Shown here one piece after another: positions 17,330 through 26,356 of a stretch of DNA of 64,000 nt. The notes under the pieces were generated by a model. The model was not told the DNA's origin and searched no databases. It was given only the letters and a program-made list of their open reading frames with translations. This stretch comes from CAIWHR01 sp963823215. Its GTDB lineage: Bacteria > Pseudomonadota > Gammaproteobacteria > Burkholderiales > Casimicrobiaceae. The translations under genes and the position numbers were made by a program. The number at the start of each line of letters is the position of its first letter. The stretch's first letter is position 1. The stretch lies in contig CAWGKT010000015.1 of NCBI GenBank assembly GCA_963823215.1, forward strand, positions 168,994 through 232,993, in the 5' to 3' direction.

Positions 17330-20300
17330 TGCTTCCCGACTACGCCGAACTGCACTGCCTGTCGAATTTCTCGTTCCTCCGCGGCGCGTCGCACCCGGAG
17401 GAACTGGTCGAGCGCGCGAGTGCGCAGGGCTACGCGGCGCTGGCGATCACCGACGAGTGCTCGTTCTCGGGCATCGTTCGCGCGCATCTCGCGGCGAAGC
17501 ACGCGGGCCTTCCGCTGGTCATCGGCAGCGAGGTCGCGATCAATGACGGAGTGAAGCTCGTGCTGCTCGCCACCGACCGCGCGAGCTACGGCAACCTCGC
17601 GCAACTGATCACGCGCGGGCGGCGCAACGCGGTGAAGGGCAGCTACGCGCTGTCGCGCGACGACGTCGCGACGTTCGCGGACGGGCTCCTCGCGCTGTGG
17701 GTGCCGCCGGAACTGTCAGCAAAAGGGGCGCTCTGGGTCGCCGCGACCTTTCCGGGTCGCGCGTGGATTGCCGTCGAGCTCTTCGCCCACGCCGGCGACC
17801 GCGCCCGGCTTGCGCACTGCGCGGCGCTGGCGCGGCAGACAGGCCTGCCGCAGGTCGCCGCCGGCGACGTTCACATGCACGTGCGCGCCCGGCGCGCGCT
17901 GCAGGACACGGTCACGGCGATCCGCGTGAAAAAGCCGCTCGCCGAATGCGGCTACGCGCTTCATCCCAATGGCGAGCGGCACCTGCGTTCGCGCGCGCGG
18001 CTTGCGACGATCTATCCGCCCGAGCTGCTCGCCGAGACCATCACGATTGCGCAGCGCTGCGCGTTCTCGCTCGACGAATTGCGTTACGAGTACCCGGAGG
18101 AGATCGTGCCGGAGGGGCAAACACCGGCATCGCATCTGCGTGCGCTGGTCGAAGCGGGATTGGCGAGGCGGTATCGGGGACAGACCACGTTTTCCGCGGA
18201 ACTGACCGTGGCTTTGGGCGGAGGCGTAGTGGAAAACGTGGTCTGTCCCCGATTTCCGATCTGCCCCCCGATGTCCGCGCACTGGTCGAGCACGAGCTCG
18301 CGCTGATCGCGGAATTGAAGTACGAACCGTATTTTCTCACCGTCCACGACATCGTCGCCTTCGCCCGCGCGCAGGGCATCCTCTGCCAGGGCCGCGGCTC
18401 CGCGGCCAACTCGGCAGTCTGCTACGCGCTCGGGATCACCGAGGTCGATCCGGCGCGGATGAGCATGCTGTTCGAGCGCTTCATCTCGAAGGAGCGCAAC
18501 GAGCCGCCGGACATCGACGTCGACTTCGAGCACCAGCGGCGCGAGGAAGTCATCCAGTACATCTACGCGAAATACGGCCGCGACCGCGCGGCGCTCGCCG
18601 CGACGCTCATCACCTACCGGCCGAAGAGCGCCGTGCGCGATGTCGGCCGGGCGCTGGGTCTCGACCTCGCGCAGATCGATCGGCTTGCCGGCATGTTCGC
18701 CTGGTGGGACGGCCGCGAGGTCAGGCCCGAGCGTGTCCGCGAGGCGGGGTTCGAGCCCGACAACCCGGTGTTCGTCCGCCTCGTCACGCTGACGGGCGAG
18801 CTGATGGGCTTCCCGCGCCACCTGTCGCAGCACGTCGGCGGCTTCGTCATCGCGCGCGATCTGCTCGAGCGGATGGTCCCGATCGAGAACGCGGCGATGG
18901 CGGAGCGCACCGTCCTCCAGTGGGACAAGGATGACCTCGACGCGCTGGGCCTGCTCAAGGTCGATTGCCTCGCGCTCGGCATGCTGTCGGCGATCAGGCG
19001 CTGCCTCGACATGGTGTCGCGGAAAATGGCGGCAAACTCCAATTGCGAACGCGATTGGGGTCTGACCCCATTTTCCATGCAGGACATTCCGGCCGAAGAC
19101 CCGGAGGTCTACGCGATGTGCCAGCGCGCCGACACCGTCGGCGTGTTCCAGATCGAGTCGCGCGCGCAGCAGGCGATGCTGCCGCGATTGAAGCCCGCGT
19201 GCTTCTACGATCTCGTGATCGAGGTCGCCATCGTGCGCCCCGGCCCGATCCAGGGCGGGATGGTGCACCCGTACCTGCGCCGCCGGCAGGGCCTCGAACC
19301 CGTCACCTATCCCAGCGCCGCGGTGCAGAGCGTGCTCGCGCGCACGCTCGGCGTGCCGATCTTCCAGGAGCAGGTGATGCAGCTCGCGATCGTCGCGGCG
19401 GGCTTTACGCCGGGCGACGCGGACCACCTGCGGCGCTCGATGGCCGCCTGGCGGCGCAAGGGCGGCCTCGAGAAGTTCGAGCAGCGGCTGATCGACGGCA
19501 TGGGCGCGCGCGGCTACGCCGAGGCGTTCGCGCGGCAGATCTACCAGCAGATCCTGGGCTTCGGCGAGTACGGCTTTCCGGAATCGCACTCGGCTTCCTT
19601 CGCCCTGCTCGTCTACGTGTCGGCGTGGCTGAAGCGCTACGAGCCCGCGGCGTTCTGCGGCGCGCTGCTCAACTCGCTGCCGATGGGCTTCTACGGGCCT
19701 TCGCAGCTGGTGCAGGATGCGCGCCGGCATGGCGTCGAGGTGCACCCCGCGGACGTGACGGTGAGCGAATGGGACTGCACGTTGGAGCACCCGGGGTTGC
19801 GCCTCGGTCTTCGCCTCGTCTCCGGACTCGCAGAGGCTGCTGCGCAAAGGATCGTCGACGCGCGGCGGACAGAGCCGTTCGCGAGTGTGGCCGATCTCGC
19901 GTACCGCGCGCGGCTCGACCGCCGCGACCTCGCCTGTCTTGCCGAGGCCGACGCGCTGACAGCACTCGCCGGCCATCGGCACGGCGCGGCGTGGGAGGTC
20001 GCCGGGATCGAGCGGCTGCCGGCATTGCTCGCCGGCAGCGTTTTCGACGAAGCGGATCCCGCCTTGCCGCCGCCGACCGAAGGACAGGACATCGTCGCCG
20101 ACTACCGCACCCTGTCGCTCACGTTGCGGCGACACCCGCTGGCCCTCTTGCGCGGCAGGCTGCAACGGCGGCGGCTCGCCACGGCGGCCGAGATCGGTGA
20201 GGCGCCGCAGGGCCGGATCGTCCGCACGGCCGGGATCGTCATCGGCCGGCAGCGGCCCGACACCGCAAGTGGCGTGGTCTTTGTCACGCTCGAAGACGAA

Positions 20301-20495
20301 ACCGGCGCCACCAACGTGATCGTCTGGCGCGACGTCGGCGACCGCCAGCGTCGCGAACTGCTCGGTGCAAAGCTGCTCGCGGTCTTCGGCAAGGTGGAGC
20401 GCGTGGGGCAGGTCGTCCACCTGATCGCCGGGCGGCTCGCGGATCTCTCCCCGCTGCTGGGTGATTTGCAGACCCGCTCGCGAGATTTTCACTGA
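17329..20495 (+). CDS. dnaE2: DnaE2 (ImuC) error-prone DNA polymerase III alpha subunit, element inserts and frameshift
   Basis: The PHP domain starts LPDYAELHCLSNFSFLRGAS. The palm carries the catalytic aspartates in PPDIDVDFEHQRREEVIQYI, and GILCQGRGSAANSAVCYALG is diagnostic. The fingers/clamp region has GFPESHSASFALLVYVSAWL. The C-terminal OB domain ends LADLSPLLGDLQTRSRDFH. Length (about 1050 codons) suits DnaE2. Two foreign segments interrupt it: a 75-base palindromic element (18176-18250) after GLARRY, after which the reading frame changes, and a 56-base one (19021-19076) that adds about 15 residues before DIPAEDPEVYAMC in frame. The protein is the polymerase of SOS mutagenesis with ImuA and ImuB. 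The start GTG overlaps the LexA operator. Confidence 0.92.
18176..18250. repeat. Palindromic element copy 5, inside dnaE2
   Basis: GGGGACAGACCACGTTTTCC and GGAAAACGTGGTCTGTCCCC form 20-base terminal inverted repeats around a 35-base centre unlike copies 1-3. It lies between the conserved DnaE2 segments EAGLARRY and LPPDVRALVEHELALIAELK, and the frame differs on its two sides. Confidence 0.9.
19021..19076. repeat. Second-type palindromic insert, inside dnaE2
   Basis: GGAAAATGG at 19021-19029 and CCATTTTCC at 19068-19076 are inverted repeats, with an inner palindrome TGGGGTCTGACCCCA (19056-19070). The sequence differs from copies 1-5 but the logic (TCTGACCCC / CATTTTCC ends) is similar. It is translated in frame as roughly RKMAANSNCERDWGLTPFS, residues absent from the DnaE2 pattern. 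Confidence 0.75.
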
Positions 20496-20574
20496 CAGAG
20501 CCGTCACCGGCCGATTCTCGCCAACGGAAGCCCTGCGCTGTGTAAGATTCGCTCATCCGGTACGACGACACACA

Positions 20575-22050
20575 ATGGCCAGACCCGAATTCGACATCGT
20601 GGTGATCGGCGGCGGCGCCGGCGGGCTGGTGGTCGCCGCGGGCGGCGCCGCGCTCGGCGCCAAGGTCGCCGTCGTCGAAAAGCACAAGCTCGGCGGCGAC
20701 TGCCTCTGGTACGGCTGCGTGCCGTCGAAGACGCTCCTCAAGTCGGCGCACCTTGCCCACGCGATGCGCCACGCCGACCGCTGGGCGCTCGCCCCCTCCG
20801 CTGCGCAGCCGGACCTCGCCAGAGTCATGGAGCGCGTCGCCGGCGTGATCAGGGGCATCGAGCCCCACGACAGTCCCGAGCGCTTTCGGGGACTGGGCGT
20901 CGACGTGATCTTCGGCAACGGCCGGTTCGTGGGTCCGGATGCGTTCGAAGTCGACCGCCGCCGGCTCACCGCCAGGGCCTTCGTCATCGCCACCGGCTCG
21001 CGGCCCGCAGTGCCGCAGATTCCCGGCCTGGACACGACGCCCTATCTCACCAACGAAACGCTGTTCGATCTGCGCGAGCCGGTGCCCTCGCTCATCGTCG
21101 TCGGCGCCGGACCGATCGGCAGCGAAATGGCGCAGGCCTTCCGTCGACTCGGCAGCGAGGTCACGGTGGTCGACATCGCGACGCAGATCCTGCCGCGCGA
21201 GGATCCGGACCTCGCCGCCGTCGTCTTCGCGGCGCTCGATGCCGAGGGTGTTCGCTTTCACCTCGGCGCGTCGATCGCGGGCATCGCCGGCCGGAAGGGC
21301 GACGTGCGCGTGAGCCTCCGCCTTGCAGACGGAACGTCGACGCAACTCGCGGGATCGCATCTGCTGCTGGCCGCCGGGCGCACGGCCAATGTCGACGACC
21401 TCGGCCTCGATGTCGCCGGCGTCGCGCTAGACAAGGGTCGCATCGTCGCCAACGGCGGACTGCGCACGACCAACCCGAACATCTACGCAATCGGCGATGC
21501 CGCCGGCGGCTACCAGTTCACGCATCTCGCCGAGCACCACGCTGGCATCGTGCTGCGCCAGGCGCTGTTCCGGATGTGGTGGACGAAGCCATCGCCAGTC
21601 GTGCCCTGGTGCACGTTCACCGACCCCGAGCTCGCGCGGGTAGGACTCTCCGAGACCGAGGCGAAACAGCGTGGCATCGCGCACCGCGTCTACCGGTTTG
21701 CGTTCGACGAGATCGACCGCGCGCGCGCCGAAAGCGAGACCGACGGGTTCGCCAAGATCGTCACCCACCCGAAGGGCAGGCTGCTGGGCGCCGCCATCGT
21801 CGGGCCGCATGCCGGCGAGCTGATCGCGGAATACGTGCTCGCGCTGTCGAAGGGGATGCACGCCAAGGACCTGACCGGGGTCATCCATACCTACCCGACG
21901 CTGGCGCAGATCAACCGTCGCGTCGCCGATCAACGCCTGAAGGAGGGGCTTACACCGACAGCGAAGACATGGATCCAGCGCATCTTCGGCCTCAGGGGAG
22001 CGCGCACCGCCGGGCCGAGCCATGGGGAACCCAATGAACGTGGCACCTGA
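20575..22050 (+). CDS. FAD-dependent pyridine nucleotide-disulfide oxidoreductase (mercuric reductase/Lpd-like)
   Basis: 491 residues. FAD motif VVIGGGAGGLVVAAGGAALG, redox-active disulfide GGDCLWYGCVPSK, NAD motif VVGAGPIGSEMAQAFRRLGS, second FAD motif IYAIGDAAGGYQFTHLAEHH, and the C-terminal dimer-interface segment with active-site His (GVIHTYPTLAQIN). It lacks the N-terminal HMA domain and the C-terminal vicinal cysteines of true MerA. It starts at MARPEFDIVVIGGG. It overlaps the next gene (TVP38) by 29 bases. The same pair is often joined to arsenosugar-type clusters, so a thiol/metalloid reductase role is possible but unproven. Confidence 0.9.
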   Translation: MARPEFDIVVIGGGAGGLVVAAGGAALGAKVAVVEKHKLGGDCLWYGCVPSKTLLKSAHLAHAMRHADRWALAPSAAQPDLARVMERVAGVIRGIEPHDSPERFRGLGVDVIFGNGRFVGPDAFEVDRRRLTARAFVIATGSRPAVPQIPGLDTTPYLTNETLFDLREPVPSLIVVGAGPIGSEMAQAFRRLGSEVTVVDIATQILPREDPDLAAVVFAALDAEGVRFHLGASIAGIAGRKGDVRVSLRLADGTSTQLAGSHLLLAAGRTANVDDLGLDVAGVALDKGRIVANGGLRTTNPNIYAIGDAAGGYQFTHLAEHHAGIVLRQALFRMWWTKPSPVVPWCTFTDPELARVGLSETEAKQRGIAHRVYRFAFDEIDRARAESETDGFAKIVTHPKGRLLGAAIVGPHAGELIAEYVLALSKGMHAKDLTGVIHTYPTLAQINRRVADQRLKEGLTPTAKTWIQRIFGLRGARTAGPSHGEPNERGT

Positions 22051-22759
22051 ACCGCCACAGCAGACCTCGCGCGGCCATGGCGGAAAGATCGCGCTCCTCG
22101 GCGTCTTTGTGGTGGTCATCGTCGCGTTCTTCGCGCTGGACGGCCAGCGGTATCTGAGCCTCGAAGCCGTCAAGGCGAATCGCGACGCGCTGCTCGCGTT
22201 CGCGGACGAGCGCTTCATCCTGGCGCTCGCGATCGCATTCTTCGCCTACGCGGGCGCCGTCGCCTTCAGCCTGCCCGGCGGGCTCGTGCTGTCGCTGACC
22301 ATGGGCTTCCTCTTCGGCCGCTGGGTGGGCACCGTGCTAGCGGTGCTGGCGGCGACGCTCGGCGCGACCCTGGTGTTCCTGGCAGCGCGTTACCTGTTCG
22401 CCGACGCCGCGCGCCGGCGAATGGGTGCGCTCGGAGAGAAGATCAGTGCCGGATTCACGGAGAATGCGTTTCATTACCTGCTCTTCCTGCGCCTCGTCCC
22501 GCTCTTTCCGTTCTTTCTGGTGAATCTCGCCCCGGCATTCACAAACATAAGCCTGCGCACCTATGTGGCGGGAACCTTCATCGGCATCATCCCGGGGACG
22601 TTCGTCTACGTGAATCTCGGTCAGACACTGGGCCGCATCGATTCGCTGTCGGGGCTCGTCTCGACCGAGACCATCGGCGCTTTCGTGCTCCTGGGGCTCT
22701 TCGCGCTGGCACCCGTGTTCATCAAGAAGTTCCGCGCGGCGCGGTCGGCCAAGGCATGA
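22022..22759 (+). CDS. TVP38/TMEM64 (DedA-like) membrane protein
   Basis: 245 residues with about six hydrophobic segments, including ALLGVFVVVIVAFFAL, ILALAIAFFAYAGAVAFSLP, GTVLAVLAATLGATLVFLAA and TIGAFVLLGLFALAPVFIKK. The family signature SLPGGLVLSLTMGFLFGRWV and the re-entrant FLRLVPLFPFFLVNLAPAFT are clear. TVP38/DedA proteins are inner-membrane transporters, some for lipids or metalloids. It overlaps the upstream flavoprotein gene, implying coupled translation. Confidence 0.9.
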   Translation: MGNPMNVAPEPPQQTSRGHGGKIALLGVFVVVIVAFFALDGQRYLSLEAVKANRDALLAFADERFILALAIAFFAYAGAVAFSLPGGLVLSLTMGFLFGRWVGTVLAVLAATLGATLVFLAARYLFADAARRRMGALGEKISAGFTENAFHYLLFLRLVPLFPFFLVNLAPAFTNISLRTYVAGTFIGIIPGTFVYVNLGQTLGRIDSLSGLVSTETIGAFVLLGLFALAPVFIKKFRAARSAKA

Positions 22760-22863
22760 TCCGCCGCTTCGCAATCGCCGCCGCCGGCACCGTCGCGCTA
22801 TGCGGCCGGACCGGCAACAGCTTCGCCGCCGAGGCGATATACTTCGCCGTCAATCACGCCTAG
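22756..22863 (+). CDS. Possible small exported peptide, 35 aa
   Basis: An ATG overlapping the TVP38 stop (ATGA) opens a 35-codon frame: MIRRFAIAAAGTVALCGRTG, then NSFAAEAIYFAVNHA. It looks like a bare signal peptide with an SFA-AEA-like cleavage site. It ends 15 bases before arsS. It could equally be a truncated remnant of a longer exported protein whose frame was lost. Reported because it fills the gap exactly and is translationally coupled in position; function unknown. Confidence 0.3.
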   Translation: MIRRFAIAAAGTVALCGRTGNSFAAEAIYFAVNHA

Positions 22864-22877
22864 GGTCTGTTCAAGCC

Positions 22878-23840
22878 ATGCACGCGACACTTCCCCTGCT
22901 TAAGGCGACCGACTTTCCGCCGGTGACGCGCGGCGCGCTCGACACGCTGCAGGTCAACCTCGGCTACAGGTGCAACCAGGCCTGCCTCCATTGCCACGTC
23001 AACGCGAGCCCCGACCGCAAGGAGATGATGGCGAAGGAGACGATCGACCAGATTCTCGCCGTGCTGTCGGTGCGGGGCATCGGCACCCTCGACGTCACCG
23101 GCGGCGCGCCGGAGTTGAACCCGCATTTCCGGTTTCTCGTCCGTGGCGCGCGCGCCGCCGGCGTGCGCGTGATCGACCGTTGCAACCTGACCGTCATCAA
23201 TGAACCGGGCTTCGAGGATCTCGCCGACTTCATGGCGCGTGAAGGCGTCGAGATCGTCGCCTCGCTGCCGTGCTACACGAAGGAGAACGTCGACCGGCAG
23301 CGCGGCGACCACGTGTTCGAGTCGTCGATCCTCGCCCTGCAGAAGCTCAACGCGCTCGGCTACGGCCGTCCCGATACCGGGCTCGTGCTCAACCTCGTCT
23401 ACAACCCGCTGGGGCCGAGCCTGCCGCCGGCACAGGATCGGCTCGAGGCGACGTACAAGCGCGAGCTCGCGGCGCATTTCGGCATCGTGTTCAACCGCCT
23501 CTACACGCTCGCCAACATGCCGATCGCGCGCTTCGGCTCGACGCTGGTCTCGCAGGGCAAGTTCGCCGAGTACATGCACCTCTTGCGCGGCGCGCACAAT
23601 CCGGACAACCTCGACGGCGTCATGTGCCGGTCGCTGGTCTCGGTCGACTACCGCGGCTACCTCCACGACTGCGATTTCAACCAGATGCTGGGCATACCGA
23701 TGATCGTCGCCGGCAAGCCGCGGCGCCACGTCACCGATCTCATGGCGATGACGCTCGAGGGCGCGCCGGTCGCAGTGGCTGATCACTGCTACGGCTGCAC
23801 GGCGGGACAGGGATCGAGCTGCGGCGGCGCGCTGGCCTAG
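22878..23840 (+). CDS. arsS: ArsS-type radical SAM protein (arsenosugar biosynthesis)
   Basis: 320 residues. The radical SAM cluster motif is GYRCNQACLHCHVNAS (CxxxCxxC), followed by TLDVTGGAPELNPHFRFLVR and VIDRCNLTVINEPGFEDLAD. The C-terminal DUF3641 domain ends DHCYGCTAGQGSSCGGALA, a cysteine-rich tail. In some relatives the first Cys of that tail is selenocysteine; here the codon is a normal Cys. ArsS works after ArsM in making dimethylarsinoyl-ribosides. No arsM is in the window. The neighbours on both sides (TVP38/flavoprotein, two TIGR04282/4283-type glycosyltransferases) are the usual company of this family. Confidence 0.9.
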   Translation: MHATLPLLKATDFPPVTRGALDTLQVNLGYRCNQACLHCHVNASPDRKEMMAKETIDQILAVLSVRGIGTLDVTGGAPELNPHFRFLVRGARAAGVRVIDRCNLTVINEPGFEDLADFMAREGVEIVASLPCYTKENVDRQRGDHVFESSILALQKLNALGYGRPDTGLVLNLVYNPLGPSLPPAQDRLEATYKRELAAHFGIVFNRLYTLANMPIARFGSTLVSQGKFAEYMHLLRGAHNPDNLDGVMCRSLVSVDYRGYLHDCDFNQMLGIPMIVAGKPRRHVTDLMAMTLEGAPVAVADHCYGCTAGQGSSCGGALA

Positions 23841-23878
23841 ACCCCATCCTGGAAACTGCTGCTCGCGACGTTGTCGAA

Positions 23879-24634
23879 ATGGGTTCCGGTCGTCCGGACC
23901 CCGACGCGAAGGAGCGGACCGGCCCGGCGTTCGTGCGCGTTTCGATCATCGTTCCGGCGCTGGACGAGGCGCGCGCGTATCGTCGGCACGCTCGTCGCGC
24001 TGCAGCCATGGCGGGCCGCCGGCCACGAGGTCATCGTGGTGGACGGCGGAAGCCTCGACGCGACCGTCGCGCTTGCAACGCCGCTGGCGGACCGCGTCTG
24101 CGTTGCGCCAAGGGGCCGCGCGCGGCAGATGAACGCCGGCGCGGCCATGGCCGCAGGCGACATCCTGCTCTTCCTGCATGCCGATTCGCGCCTGCCCGCC
24201 GACGGCGTGGCGACGCTGTCGCGCGAGCTGGGCAGATCGGGCCGTCGCTGGGGGCGCTTCGACGTGGCAATCGCCGGACGCGCCCGCGCGCTGCGCTGCG
24301 TCGAGGCACTCATGAACCTGCGCTCGCGCGCCACGGGCATCGCGACCGGCGACCAGGCGATCTTCGTCGAGCGCGCGCTGTTCCGGGAGGTCGGCGGATA
24401 TCCCGACCAGCCGCTGATGGAGGACATCGAGATGTCGCGGCGCCTGAAGCGCGCCGCCGGCTCGCCGCTTTGCCTGCGGCAGCGGGTCGTCACGTCGGCG
24501 CGCCGCTGGGAGCGGCACGGGCCCTGGCGGACCGTGATCGCGATGTGGCGGTGGCGCTTCGCGTACTGGCGCGGCGCGCAACCGGCCGACCTCGCGGCCG
24601 AGTACGGTGCGGCTGCGCGCGCCGTCGCGGGTGA
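23879..24634 (+). CDS. TIGR04283-type family 2 glycosyltransferase, frameshifted
   Basis: Starts MGSGRPDPDAKERTGPAFVR and VSIIVPALDEA, then switches frame near 23975 in a GCGCGC tract to IVGTLVALQPWRAAGHEVIV. It continues VVDGGSLDATVALATPLADR, GRARQMNAGAAMAAGDILLF, LHADSRLP (the DxD-like nucleotide-sugar site), TGDQAIFVERALFREVGGYP and MEDIEMSRRLKRAAG. The GT-A fold and these motifs match the group named as arsenosugar-cluster glycosyltransferases. The C-terminal stop requires a further frame change near 24600. It overlaps the next gene's GTG. Confidence 0.82.
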   Translation: MGSGRPDPDAKERTGPAFVRVSIIVPALDEARAYRRHARRAAAMAGRRPRGHRGGRRKPRRDRRACNAAGGPRLRCAKGPRAADERRRGHGRRRHPALPACRFAPARRRRGDAVARAGQIGPSLGALRRGNRRTRPRAALRRGTHEPALARHGHRDRRPGDLRRARAVPGGRRISRPAADGGHRDVAAPEARRRLAALPAAAGRHVGAPLGAARALADRDRDVAVALRVLARRATGRPRGRVRCGCARRRG

Positions 24635-25266
24635 CCCTGCAGGTCTTCGCCAAGAACCCGATCCCCGGAACCGTCAAGACCCGGCTCGCGGACGCCATTG
24701 GCGCCGACGAAGCCGCGGCGCTCTATGTTCGCCTGGTCGAGCGCACGCTTGCGACCGCAGTCGCCGCGCGCGCGGGCGGCATCGTCGATCGCGTCGAGCT
24801 CTGGTGCGCGCCGGATGCCGACGCGCCGGCGTTCAGCGCGTGGCGCGAGCAGTACGACGTCGAGCTGAAGGCGCAAACCGGCGACGACCTCGGCGCGAAA
24901 ATGCGCAACGCGCTGTTCGAAGCCGTCGCCGGCGGATCCCGGGCCTTTCTGATCGGCACCGATTGCCCGGCGTACGATATTTCCTATCTTGCGCAAGCCG
25001 TCGCCGCCCTCGATGGGCACGCAGCGGTGTTCGGCCCCGCCGAAGATGGCGGTTACGTGCTGGTCGGCCTGGCGCGCGCCATCGACGCGTTTTCGGGCAT
25101 TCCTTGGAGCTCGGCGGAAACCATGGCGGCCACCCGCGCGAAACTGCGGGCTGCGGGCGCAAGCTGGCACGAGTTGCCGACGCTCTGGGATGTCGACGCG
25201 CCGTTGGATCTCGCCCGCTGGCAGGCGCTCACGGCTTCGCCTGCGCACACTTCGGCTCCACGGTGA
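24607..25266 (+). CDS. TIGR04282-type glycosyltransferase (CofC-like nucleotidyl fold)
   Basis: 219 residues from a GTG: LQVFAKNPIPGTVKTRLADA is the family hallmark. It is followed by RAFLIGTDCPAYDISYLAQA, AAVFGPAEDGGYVLVGLARA, IDAFSGIPWSSAETMAATRA and LPTLWDVDAPLDLARWQAL. The fold is that of small nucleotide-sugar or CofC-like transferases. It is consistently paired with TIGR04283 and ArsS, so it is proposed to act in the same glycosylation pathway. It ends the operon. Confidence 0.9.
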   Translation: MRLRAPSRVTLQVFAKNPIPGTVKTRLADAIGADEAAALYVRLVERTLATAVAARAGGIVDRVELWCAPDADAPAFSAWREQYDVELKAQTGDDLGAKMRNALFEAVAGGSRAFLIGTDCPAYDISYLAQAVAALDGHAAVFGPAEDGGYVLVGLARAIDAFSGIPWSSAETMAATRAKLRAAGASWHELPTLWDVDAPLDLARWQALTASPAHTSAPR

Positions 25267-25339
25267 GCGCGCACCGGGCGCCTCGCGCGGGGGAGTTGGT
25301 CGACTGTCGTTGGACACGCAGTACGTCGACCGAGGCTCC

Positions 25340-26353
25340 CTACGACGTCGCGCACGCGGCCGTCGGCACCCGATCGCGCTTGGCGCCGGCGATCGTCGCA
25401 CCGGTCGGAACGGCGACGCCGTTCTTCACCGCGGTGACCTCGGCCAGTATCGAGACCGCGATCTCCGGCGGTGTGCGGCTGCCGATGTAGAGGCCGATCG
25501 GCCCGTGCAGCCGCGCGATCTCGGCGTCCGAAAGCTCGAGCTCCTTCAGCCGTATCCGTCGCTTGGCGTCGTTCGCCCGCGAGCCCAGCGCGCCAACGTA
25601 GAACGCCGGCGACTTCAACGCCTCGAGCAGCGCCATGTCGTCGAGCTTGGGGTCGTGCGTCAGCGCGATGACGGCGCAGCGCTCGTCGGGCTGCATCGCG
25701 ACGACGGTGTCGTCAGGCATCGTCGTCACCAGCGGCGCGCCGGCGACGTCCCAGGTTTCCCCGTATTCGGATCGGGGATCACAGACCGTGACCTGATAGT
25801 CGAGGCCGAGCGCCATCTGCGCCAGGTACTTCGACAGCTGCGACGCGCCGATCACGAGCATCCGGTAGCGCGGGCCGTGAATCGTGGTCAGCACCTTCCC
25901 GTCGCACGCGAGCCCGTCGGTCGCATTGGCCCGGACCAGCGTCGCGGCGCCGGTCGCAAGGTCGAGCCGGCGCGCCACGAGCCGCCGCGCCTCGATTTCG
26001 CCGACGAGCGCGCGAATTCCCGATGCACGCGTCAACGGCTCGACGACGAGCTGGATCGTGCCGCCGCAGGGGAGCCCGAAGCGGCGCGCCTCGTCGGCGG
26101 ACACGCCATAGGTGACGACGTCGCACTTCGTCGCCGTGATCCCGTCGGCGCGGATGCGCCCGACGATGTCGTCCTCGACGCAGCCGCCGGAAACCGAGCC
26201 CACGACGAGCCCGTCGTCGCGCACCGCCAGCATCGCTCCCGGCGGACGCGGCGAGCTGCCCCAGGTCTTGACGACGGTGACGAGCAGCGCCCCGCGCCCG
26301 GCATCGAGCCAGTCCGCGCTGCGCTTCAGTACTTCCAGGTCGACGCTGTCCAT
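25340..26353 (-). CDS. XdhC/CoxF-family molybdenum cofactor maturation protein
   Basis: From the ATG at 26353 (GGAG-containing leader): MDSVDLEVLKRSADWLDAGR, ALLVTVVKTWGSSPRPPGAM, LVVGSVSGGCVEDDIVGRIR (XdhC N-terminal domain). A Rossmann domain follows with PRYRMLVIGASQLSKYLAQM, YQVTVCDPRSEYGETWDVAG, CAVIALTHDPKLDDMALLEA and YVGALGSRANDAKRRIRLKE (XdhC_C). These proteins insert sulfurated molybdenum cofactor into xanthine- or CO-dehydrogenase-type enzymes. The upstream CoxE frame runs into it without a stop codon. The catalytic coxMSL-type subunits are not in the window. Confidence 0.9.
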   Translation of the reverse strand: MDSVDLEVLKRSADWLDAGRGALLVTVVKTWGSSPRPPGAMLAVRDDGLVVGSVSGGCVEDDIVGRIRADGITATKCDVVTYGVSADEARRFGLPCGGTIQLVVEPLTRASGIRALVGEIEARRLVARRLDLATGAATLVRANATDGLACDGKVLTTIHGPRYRMLVIGASQLSKYLAQMALGLDYQVTVCDPRSEYGETWDVAGAPLVTTMPDDTVVAMQPDERCAVIALTHDPKLDDMALLEALKSPAFYVGALGSRANDAKRRIRLKELELSDAEIARLHGPIGLYIGSRTPPEIAVSILAEVTAVKNGVAVPTGATIAGAKRDRVPTAACATS

Positions 26354-26356
26354 GAC

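Noticed and set aside
20473..20574. Longer start for the disulfide oxidoreductase at 20461
   Set aside because: The extra N-terminus overlaps the end of dnaE2 and precedes the normal family start MARPEFDIVVIGGG.
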